The notes beneath the pieces are model-generated. The model was not told where the DNA came from. It made no database searches and saw only the letters and a list, made by a program, of their open reading frames with translations. From contig CALVVC010000002.1 in NCBI GenBank assembly GCA_944363755.1, forward strand, positions 1 to 29,025: a DNA stretch of 29,025 nucleotides, in the 5' to 3' direction. Origin of the DNA: an uncultured Bacilli bacterium (GTDB lineage Bacteria; Bacillota_I; Bacilli_A; RF39; UBA660). A program made the position numbers and the translations under genes. Positions 24,129 through 29,025 of this stretch are shown one piece after another; positions within the stretch are counted from its first letter, which is position 1, and the number at the start of each line of letters is the position of its first letter.

Positions 24129-24833
24129 CTATATATTATTTGCACTATAATAAAATATTTTTGCATGATTTGTAATATATTGATAATTTTCTTTATTTTT
24201 TTTATTCTTTTCTAAAAAACTTATAACTATAGATATATCATCAGCATCAGTCATTATAATCATAACTTCTTTACCTATACTTAATTGTTCTGCCATAATC
24301 TTTTCATTTAACATACTAGGTATAAAAATATAAAAATCTACATCTATATAACTACCACTATCTTCACTTAAAACTACCCCTTTTTTTCTATTAGTAAACA
24401 TTCTAATAATTTGATATAAAAGATTATAACTACTACTACAAACATAAATATTTAAGTTAGGAAATCTATCTATTACCTTCTTTACTTCTTCTGTATAACT
24501 TAAATTATTAGATATAACCTTTTGGTAATCTTCTATTAGTAAAGCTTCATTCAAAGGTAGTAAATTAATAATAATCTTTCCTTTAAAGCTATTTAACATA
24601 TTAAGAGCTTGTTCTAATGTTAAGATATCATAATAAGTTAATTCACTTAAATTATTATTTTGAATAGTATTAATAGTTATTTTATTAGTAGTTACAGGTG
24701 AAAATACTAAGACTTTCTTATCTTTAGTCATAACTACATCTAACATAACTCCTGTTAGTCCTTCTAAGTTATTAACAGTTTCAATAAATGTTTTATTATT
24801 ATATAAATTACTTTTATGAGCGATTATCTTCAT
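24129..24833 (-). CDS. Glycerophosphodiesterase-like protein with degenerate active site, 234 aa
   Basis: The layout suggests a GDPD-type TIM barrel: IAHKSNLYNNKTFIETVNN in place of IAHRG...ENT, GLTGVMLDVVMTKDKKVLVF in place of the GA..vElDV..TkDg..VvHD strand, and later TLEQALNMLNSFKGKIIINL. However, the catalytic set is incomplete: the Arg after His is Lys, the first metal-binding Glu is Met, and the general-acid His-Asp pair is Ser-Pro. The barrel end is also shortened. It is probably not an active phosphodiesterase. It lies 15 bases ahead of rnhB in the same direction. Its nearest Shine-Dalgarno (AAAGGA) sits inside the terminator stem of yqeY. The family call is tentative. Confidence 0.6.
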   Translation of the reverse strand: MKIIAHKSNLYNNKTFIETVNNLEGLTGVMLDVVMTKDKKVLVFSPVTTNKITINTIQNNNLSELTYYDILTLEQALNMLNSFKGKIIINLLPLNEALLIEDYQKVISNNLSYTEEVKKVIDRFPNLNIYVCSSSYNLLYQIIRMFTNRKKGVVLSEDSGSYIDVDFYIFIPSMLNEKIMAEQLSIGKEVMIIMTDADDISIVISFLEKNKKNKENYQYITNHAKIFYYSANNI

Positions 24834-24837
24834 AATA

Positions 24838-24881
24838 AAAACCGTCCTTTCTTATATAAAATATGTAGAAAGGATGGTTTT
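24838..24881 (-). terminator. Intrinsic terminator after yqeY
   Basis: AAAACCATCCTTTCT and AGAAAGGACGGTTTT pair with one mismatch across a 14-base loop on the minus strand, followed by T residues. The second arm contains AAAGGA, the only ribosome-site-like sequence for the next gene. Confidence 0.8.
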
Positions 24882-24882
24882 C

Positions 24883-25320
24883 TTAACTTAATTTCGCTTT
24901 TATTTTATTAGAGATTTCTTTCATATCACATCTACCTTTAACTAAAGGCGTAATTATTTTCATAACTTTACCCATATCTCTAATAGTAGATGCTTTTGTT
25001 TCCATAAATGCTTCATCAATAATTTTATTTATTTCTTCATCTGTTAATGGAAGAGGAAGATACTCTTTAATAATTTCTATTTCTTTATCTAAAGACTCTA
25101 CTAAATCAGTTCTACCTGCTTTACTAAATTCTGTTCTAGCTTCTTCACGAGTTTTAAGCTCTTTAGCAAGTACATCAATAACAACTTCATCAGTTATTTC
25201 TATTTTTTTATCAATACGTTCTTTATCAATAGATGCTTTAAGCATTCTAATAACAGAAAGTCTAAATTTATCTTGTTCTTTCATTGCTTTAATCATATCA
25301 TTTTTAATTTTATCAAACAT
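24883..25320 (-). CDS. yqeY: GatB/YqeY domain protein
   Basis: This 145-residue protein matches YqeY from end to end: FDKIKNDMIKAMKEQDKFRL, SVIRMLKASIDKERID, ELKTREEARTEFSKAGRTDL, EIEIIKEYLPLPLTDEEINK and the C-terminal GKVMKIITPLVKGRCDMKEI. The family is related to the tail domain of the GatB amidotransferase subunit and may bind tRNA, but its function in cells is not established. Length is normal (about 148). It is the last gene of a four-gene unit with the MBL hydrolase and two membrane-associated proteins, closed by a strong terminator. Confidence 0.93.
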   Translation of the reverse strand: MFDKIKNDMIKAMKEQDKFRLSVIRMLKASIDKERIDKKIEITDEVVIDVLAKELKTREEARTEFSKAGRTDLVESLDKEIEIIKEYLPLPLTDEEINKIIDEAFMETKASTIRDMGKVMKIITPLVKGRCDMKEISNKIKAKLS

Positions 25321-25323
25321 AAA

Positions 25324-25977
25324 CTAATCCTCCTTATTTGTAACTATTTCTTTACTAGTTAAATAATAATTTTTTGAATCTTTAGTAAAAGTAAAATTAT
25401 ATGTATCTATAACAGTTCCAAATACTCCATCTAGAACTTCTACTGTTAGTGTAATACTATCATCATCTTTACTTACTTTATCTAACTTCATATTTATTGG
25501 TTCTACAGTTTCTTCTTCATCTTTAGTAAAAATTGCATATCCATCCATCTCTTCATTATAAAAAGCATAATGATTAGCATCTATTTCAAAAGATGTCGGA
25601 GTAATAACTATTTTAGGCCCGTATATATCTTTAATAGATTTTTCTATATCTTTACTAGGAATAAAACTAGCGATACCTTCACAACTATATCCTGTAGTAT
25701 CCTCAGTAGTATTAAAAGCATCACAATTAGTAGATTCACTAATATCCATATTTTTATAGCCATAATAAAGCATAACTTTAGGACTCATAACATCAAGAGA
25801 TTCTATATCATTATAGGCAATTTTTTCATATAAAGCTTTAACTTCTTTATCATTAGTAGAAATACTATTATCACTTTCTGTATTGAATTTTTTATATGCA
25901 AAGATAATACCTCCTACAATTAATTCTAAGATGATAATTATAATTACAACTTTTATCCAAGTGTTATTTTTCTTCAT
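25324..25977 (-). CDS. Uncharacterised membrane-anchored protein, 217 aa
   Basis: A single N-terminal membrane segment (WIKVVIIIIILELIVGGIIF) anchors an extracellular domain of about 185 residues. The domain has strands such as KVMLYYGYKNMDISEST, two cysteines (CDAF and YSCEG) that may form a disulfide, ITPTSFEIDANHYAFYNEEM, and a final repeat of alternating strands (SITLTVEVLDGVFGTVIDTY, NFTFTKDSKNYYLTSKEIV). The ATG follows AGGAGGAAAT. It lies three bases before yqeY and eight after a 104-residue membrane protein. I do not recognise a family; proteins of this look are common near housekeeping genes in AT-rich gut Firmicutes. Confidence 0.75.
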   Translation of the reverse strand: MKKNNTWIKVVIIIIILELIVGGIIFAYKKFNTESDNSISTNDKEVKALYEKIAYNDIESLDVMSPKVMLYYGYKNMDISESTNCDAFNTTEDTTGYSCEGIASFIPSKDIEKSIKDIYGPKIVITPTSFEIDANHYAFYNEEMDGYAIFTKDEEETVEPINMKLDKVSKDDDSITLTVEVLDGVFGTVIDTYNFTFTKDSKNYYLTSKEIVTNKED

Positions 25978-25985
25978 ATTTCCTC

Positions 25986-26300
25986 CTATATTTTTTTCTT
26001 TTTAATAAAGAATTTAGTATTATAAAATAAGAATATAGACATTATTACAATATAAGCCCAAGCGATTACTATATAAAGTATCCCATCAGTGTAATTACCT
26101 ACAATTGCTAAGATACTTTCAGGTATATAATTATCAATAACAGCGGCAAGGTCAGGAAGACCAATATTATTTTTAATAAATGTTAATATTCTTAAGAAAA
26201 TATCTACTATTCCTATAAAATAAACAAAGCTTGAAAATCTTCTAAAATACATTATTACTACTAATATTAAAATAACTAATACTACTAAATCAATATACAT
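25986..26300 (-). CDS. Uncharacterised small membrane protein, 104 aa
   Basis: Three hydrophobic stretches are visible: MYIDLVVLVILILVVIMYF, SFVYFIGIVDIFLRILTFI and GILYIVIAWAYIVIMSIFLF, separated by a short polar loop (KNNIGLPDLAAVIDNYIPES) and ending in a basic KFFIKKKKI tail. It is co-transcribed with the MBL hydrolase ahead of it and the 217-residue anchored protein behind it. No family recognised; a role in the membrane is all the sequence supports. Confidence 0.75.
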   Translation of the reverse strand: MYIDLVVLVILILVVIMYFRRFSSFVYFIGIVDIFLRILTFIKNNIGLPDLAAVIDNYIPESILAIVGNYTDGILYIVIAWAYIVIMSIFLFYNTKFFIKKKKI

Positions 26301-26312
26301 AACAACAACTCC

Positions 26313-26849
26313 CTATTCTTTAATAAAATATAAATTATACTCTCTTTCTCTACCTAAAGTAGTTTCATCACCATGTCCTGGATATAAAATAATACTATCA
26401 TCATATGTTTTTATTTTTTCAATAGATTTATCCATCTCACTACTACTACCTGTAGGTAAATCACAACGACCAACCGTATCCCTAAAAATAAAATCTCCTA
26501 CAAACATGGCATTATCTTCTTTAAAATAAAATGTTACTGAATCACTACTATGCCCTGGAGTCATTATAGGAATAAACTTAAATGTACCTACACTTACTTC
26601 TTTCATATCAATAAGATTACTTTTTTTAAAGATTTTTAATCTTCTATTAGAATTTAAAAAATCTCTTAAAGCCCCTATATGATCAAAATGAGCATGGGTA
26701 ACTAATATACCTATAATCTTATCATCACCAACTAATTCCTTAATCGCTCTACTATCACTACCAGGATCTACTATTAAACAAGTTCCATCTTTACTTAATA
26801 CATAACAATTCTCTTCTAATGCACCTGTTACTATTTTTTTAATTTCCAT
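26313..26849 (-). CDS. MBL-fold metallo-hydrolase (glyoxalase II-like), 178 aa
   Basis: The metal-binding signature HxHxDH is present in VTHAHFDHIGAL. The other metal ligands are visible as His in TPGHSSDS, Asp in FVGDFIFRDT and the final His in YPGHGDETT. This pattern fits the small YcbL/glyoxalase II-like group, which hydrolyses thioesters such as S-lactoylglutathione, though its true substrate is often unknown. The open frame extends to 26948, but I place the start at the ATG 26849-26847, which follows AGGAGA with six bases spacing and gives the typical MEIKKIVTGALEENCYVL start. A TTGACG-17-TATCAT promoter lies just upstream, inside the longer frame. It is the first gene of the unit ending in yqeY. 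Confidence 0.9.
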   Translation of the reverse strand: MEIKKIVTGALEENCYVLSKDGTCLIVDPGSDSRAIKELVGDDKIIGILVTHAHFDHIGALRDFLNSNRRLKIFKKSNLIDMKEVSVGTFKFIPIMTPGHSSDSVTFYFKEDNAMFVGDFIFRDTVGRCDLPTGSSSEMDKSIEKIKTYDDSIILYPGHGDETTLGREREYNLYFIKE

Positions 26850-26874
26850 ATATAATCTCCTATCTACATAATAT

Positions 26875-26903
26875 ATGATAGAGAAAATTAACTTAAACGT
26901 CAA
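26875..26903 (-). promoter_or_regulatory. Sigma-A promoter of the MBL-yqeY unit
   Basis: TTGACG (26903-26898), a 17-base spacer and TATCAT (26880-26875). The predicted start is about 20 bases upstream of the MBL start codon chosen here, which supports the shorter MBL reading. Confidence 0.65.
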
Positions 26904-26970
26904 GGGAAAAAACTTTTTTCTATAGCAAAGTTTAATTAAATAGGACAAAAAAGTAAATGTTAATAAACTA

Positions 26971-27852
26971 TTATTTTCTAGTTCTTGGAAAACTATGTAA
27001 ATAAACTTCTTTTAATCTATCATTAGTAATATGAGTATATATTTGAGTAGATGATATACTTTCATGTCCTAACAATTCTTTAACAGATAGGATATCACAT
27101 CCTTCATTTAAAAGATGTGTTGCAAAAGAATGTCTTAACATATGAGGAGATATATTTTTATGAAGTGATGTTTTCTTAATTAAATTAGTAAGTATATATC
27201 TAATACCTCGCTCTGTTATTACTCTTCCTTGATTATTTAAAACTAAATAATCTGTATTATATTTATTTAACTCTTTATAGCCATTATTTAAATAGATATC
27301 TAAAATATCACTAGCATATTCTCCATAATTAACAATTCTCTCCTTACTACCTTTACCATGTATTAAAATAGTTCTCTCACTCTTATTAATATCTTTTAAT
27401 CTAATCTTAACTAATTCTCCTACTCTTATCCCTGTCGCATACATAATCTCTAGTACTAATCTATCTCTTTGTCCTAAAGGACTCTTTAAGTCCGGAACAT
27501 TAAATAATTCTTCTAATTCATTATATTCAAAATATCTAGGTAGTTTTTGTTCTTTTTTAGGAGATGATATTAAATTAAATAAATTAGTCTTAACTTTATT
27601 ATTATTACAAAGATATTTATAATAACTACGAAGAGCGCTAAGTTTTCTACTAATAGAAGTAGATTTCTCATGTTTTCCATCTTTTAAATACATTAAATAA
27701 AGTCTTATATCACTATATTGTAGTTTTAAATAATTAAGCCCTTCTTTATCTAAATAATCTAAGAATTCTTCTATATCTTTCTCATAATTATCTATAGTAT
27801 ATTTAGAATAATGTCTTTCATATTCTAGATATTCTAAATATTCATTTAACAT
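26971..27852 (-). CDS. Tyrosine recombinase XerC/XerD
   Basis: The full-length recombinase (293 residues) has an N-terminal SAM-like core-binding domain (about 1-90, LEYLEYERHYSKYTIDNYEK) and a catalytic domain with Arg143 (ATGIRVGEL), Lys167 (IHGKGSKER), His237-x-x-Arg240 (HMLRHSFATHLL), His263 (LLGHESI) and the nucleophile Tyr272 (TQIYTHI). This is the chromosome-dimer-resolving Xer type rather than a phage integrase, given its size and housekeeping neighbours. XerC and XerD cannot be told apart from sequence alone here. Its ATG overlaps the stop of the upstream 284-residue gene (TAATG). Confidence 0.94.
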   Translation of the reverse strand: MLNEYLEYLEYERHYSKYTIDNYEKDIEEFLDYLDKEGLNYLKLQYSDIRLYLMYLKDGKHEKSTSISRKLSALRSYYKYLCNNNKVKTNLFNLISSPKKEQKLPRYFEYNELEELFNVPDLKSPLGQRDRLVLEIMYATGIRVGELVKIRLKDINKSERTILIHGKGSKERIVNYGEYASDILDIYLNNGYKELNKYNTDYLVLNNQGRVITERGIRYILTNLIKKTSLHKNISPHMLRHSFATHLLNEGCDILSVKELLGHESISSTQIYTHITNDRLKEVYLHSFPRTRK

Positions 27853-28706
27853 TAATGTTTTCTCCCTGTACCAGTACTATATTTAGGATTTTGTCCATGG
27901 AATATGTTACCAGGGCCTCCAGTCATTTGTTCTAACTCAAAAGGAGATAAAAAAAGGTACTCATCAGGATCATAAACATCTTCTTCATCGTCTAAAGTGG
28001 TATAATTAATATCATTACTACCTAGTTTCTCTTCTATTACTCCTAAACTAGTCTTAATAGGAATATTAGATGATGAAACATTTACATTAGATATTATCTT
28101 TTTCTTATCTTTATTAGTTAAATATTTACGAAATATTTCATACTCTCTAAAAGCATTTTTTAAATCAGTTAATAAACTTTCAGTTTCATTATCAAAAACA
28201 TCTCCATTAATATATCTATTAATTAAAGTAGTATATCTACTATTCTCCCCAAAAACACCATATAACCACTCTTTATCTTCTACTTTCGTCCTACTATTTA
28301 GTATTTTACTTTTGACATCATTCCAAGCATTCACAAATAAATCATTATTGCCAAAATACATTTTAATAGTTCTAGGACTACCTGTTATATAACTTGTTTT
28401 TGATTTTAAGGAACTTGCTATTTGGATTAAATTAGGGTTATTATAAATAATACTATTATAATAAAAGTTTTCATTATCTTTAGTAACTCTTATAGAAAAA
28501 GTAGTCTTATCCTGATACTTTTTATCTATTTTATTCTTTAATTCTAAAGAGCCAGTAAGCCCTGCTGTAAATTTATCTATATCCTCTAAAGATTTAAAGG
28601 TAACCCCTGGTATTTTAATAATCTCTTCATCTTTATATTTATTAACCTTAGCATTTTTATCATAAACTGACCCTACTAAATCATAATATTTTGCCAAACT
28701 AATCAC
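27852..28706 (-). CDS. Uncharacterised protein, 284 aa
   Basis: A soluble-looking protein with no membrane span. It starts with AKYYDLVGSVYDKNAKVNKY, contains FKSLEDIDKFTAGLTGSLEL, a strand-rich middle (TTFSIRVTKDNENFYYNSII, SYITGSPRTIKMYFGNNDLF), a helical region (WLYGVFGENSRYTTLINRYI, LTDLKNAFREYEIFRKYL), and an acidic stretch (DDEEDVYDPDEYLFLSP) before a Gly-rich, basic end (GGPGNIFHGQ, GTGRKH). The first codon in frame is GTG at 28706; a TTG three codons later (LAKYY) is equally possible and no strong ribosome site decides. It is translationally coupled to the Xer recombinase gene. I do not recognise a family. The PDEYLFLSPFE end could be a docking segment. Confidence 0.75.
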   Translation of the reverse strand: MISLAKYYDLVGSVYDKNAKVNKYKDEEIIKIPGVTFKSLEDIDKFTAGLTGSLELKNKIDKKYQDKTTFSIRVTKDNENFYYNSIIYNNPNLIQIASSLKSKTSYITGSPRTIKMYFGNNDLFVNAWNDVKSKILNSRTKVEDKEWLYGVFGENSRYTTLINRYINGDVFDNETESLLTDLKNAFREYEIFRKYLTNKDKKKIISNVNVSSSNIPIKTSLGVIEEKLGSNDINYTTLDDEEDVYDPDEYLFLSPFELEQMTGGPGNIFHGQNPKYSTGTGRKH

Positions 28707-28737
28707 TCACTTTCTAAATAAAATTATAACAAAAGTC

Positions 28738-28766
28738 TTTACAAAGTTCAATTTATTTGATACAAT
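28738..28766 (+). promoter_or_regulatory. Promoter of the ToxI-like antitoxin RNA
   Basis: TTTACA (28738-28743), a 17-base spacer and TACAAT (28761-28766), on the plus strand and divergent from the 284-residue gene. The start site would be near 28773, about ten bases ahead of the first repeat. Confidence 0.82.
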
Positions 28767-28772
28767 ATATCC

Positions 28773-28918
28773 GTATTAAAAAAGTGGGAGAACCCTTGCC
28801 ATAGTAGGGAGCTAAAAAAGTGGGAGAACCCTTGCCATAGTAGGGAATTAAAAAAGCGGGAGAACCCTTGCCATAGTAGGGAGCTAAAAAAGTGGGCGAT
28901 TTTTAATTAAAGTCGCCC
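28773..28918 (+). ncRNA. toxI: Type III antitoxin RNA, ToxI-like: three 36-nt repeats plus partial fourth
   Basis: Units of exactly 36 nt start at 28784, 28820 and 28856, and a fourth begins at 28892 but runs into the terminator after GTGGG. The unit begins GTGGGAGAACCCTTGCCATA, followed by GTAGGGAGCT and an A tract. Copy 2 has AATT for AGCT; copy 3 has GCGGG for GTGGG. GGG and CCC blocks can form the short crossing stems of a pseudoknot, and the A-rich linker is where ToxN-type enzymes cut and bind their antitoxin. Repeat length (34-36 nt) and copy number of about three match known ToxI/antiQ RNAs. Promoter ahead, terminator and toxin behind complete the type III layout. There are no unique spacers, so it is not CRISPR. 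Confidence 0.88.
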
Positions 28919-28928
28919 TTTTATTATA
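28894..28928 (+). terminator. Terminator between ToxI-like repeats and toxin
   Basis: GGGCGA (28894-28899) pairs with TCGCCC (28913-28918), with an internal TTTAATTAAA that can extend the stem, followed by TTTTATTATA. The stem begins within the fourth, partial repeat. In type III systems this terminator sets the ratio of antitoxin RNA to toxin mRNA. Confidence 0.85.
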
Positions 28929-28946
28929 TATTTTAAGGAGGTTCAA

Positions 28947-29025
28947 ATGAATAAATTAAAAATATACTATATTGATAATAATTATATTAACTATTTAAGA
29001 CAATTTGATAATAAGTTGCCTACAA
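28947..29025 (+). CDS. toxN: ToxN/AbiQ-family type III toxin (first 26 codons, cut by window edge)
   Basis: ATG 28947 follows a strong AAGGAGG at six bases. The visible protein starts MNKLKIYYIDNNYINYLRQF and continues DNKLPT. This matches the N-terminal pattern of ToxN and AbiQ, where a short first strand is followed by I-x(3)-Y-I-x-Y-L-x(2)-F-D-x-K-[VL]-P. These are endoribonucleases inhibited by their repeat RNA, often acting against phages by abortive infection. The catalytic residues lie beyond the window. Upstream repeats, terminator and promoter on the same strand make the call firm despite the short fragment. It is the only plus-strand protein gene supported here. Confidence 0.85.
   Translation, partial: MNKLKIYYIDNNYINYLRQFDNKLPT

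Noticed and set aside
25570..25833. 87-codon plus-strand frame opposite the 217-residue membrane-anchored protein
   Set aside because: Antisense shadow with no ribosome site and no sensible domain.
26850..26948. N-terminal extension of the MBL hydrolase reading
   Set aside because: It overlaps a good promoter, lacks a ribosome site and precedes the typical MEIKKI start with AGGAGA.
28784..28896. Tandem 36-nt repeats considered as a CRISPR array
   Set aside because: Copies follow each other with no unique spacers and no cas genes; a promoter, terminator and ToxN-like gene explain them better.
1..29025. tRNA or rRNA genes
   Set aside because: No cloverleaf with a conserved T-loop (GTTCRA) and no GC-rich rRNA-like segment was seen by eye in this very AT-rich window.

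Overview
The window is a very AT-rich stretch of bacterial chromosome. TGA is used as a stop (for example the permease stop at 1218-1220), so the code is standard and this is not a code-4 mycoplasma. A class B sortase, surface proteins with sorting signals, a penicillin-binding-protein fragment, sigma-A-type promoters (TTGACA-17-TATAAT) and strong AGGAGG ribosome sites point to a walled, low-GC Firmicute, probably an uncultured gut-type Bacilli/Erysipelotrichia-like lineage. That placement is inference. Almost every gene is on the minus strand; the exception is a partial toxin gene at the right edge.

Region 1 (1-8126) looks like an accessory block. Reading right to left it holds a LysR regulator coupled to a NUDIX-fold protein with a degraded active site, a terminator, a relic of an IS200-type insertion sequence, and then a tightly overlapping operon: PLP-dependent aminotransferase, two different ATP-grasp ligases, an amino-acid-type ABC importer (binding lipoprotein, permease, ATPase) and an APH-family small-molecule kinase cut by the window edge. 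An aminotransferase, two carboxylate-amine ligases, a kinase and an uptake system in one operon suggest synthesis or remodelling of a small amino-acid or peptide-like metabolite. No exact known pathway was recognised.

Region 2 (8430-13211) is a graveyard and defence zone. A PBP gene lacks its C-terminal third, including the KTG box. It is followed by an intact NUDIX hydrolase, an AbiE-type toxin-antitoxin pair whose toxin gene lacks a normal start codon, and an MFS transporter broken by a frameshift in an A8 run and by one in-frame stop.

Region 3 (13216-21040) holds a P-type Ca2+-ATPase, another NUDIX protein, a 55-residue membrane protein, two sortase-anchored surface proteins with matching sorting signals and matching promoters, a CptIN-type type III toxin-antitoxin system (two 44-nt RNA repeats, terminator, toxin), and the class B sortase that probably anchors the two surface proteins.

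Region 4 (21062-28706) is housekeeping: topA, an RNase HII with an unusual N-terminal nucleotidyltransferase-like domain, a degenerate GDPD-like protein, yqeY, two uncharacterised membrane-associated proteins, an MBL-fold hydrolase, a Xer recombinase and an uncharacterised 284-residue protein.

Region 5 (28738-29025, plus strand) is a second type III system of the ToxIN/AbiQ type: consensus-like promoter, three 36-nt antitoxin repeats plus a partial fourth, a terminator, and the first 26 codons of a ToxN-like endoribonuclease. With AbiE and CptIN, this makes three toxin-antitoxin modules in about 19 kb.
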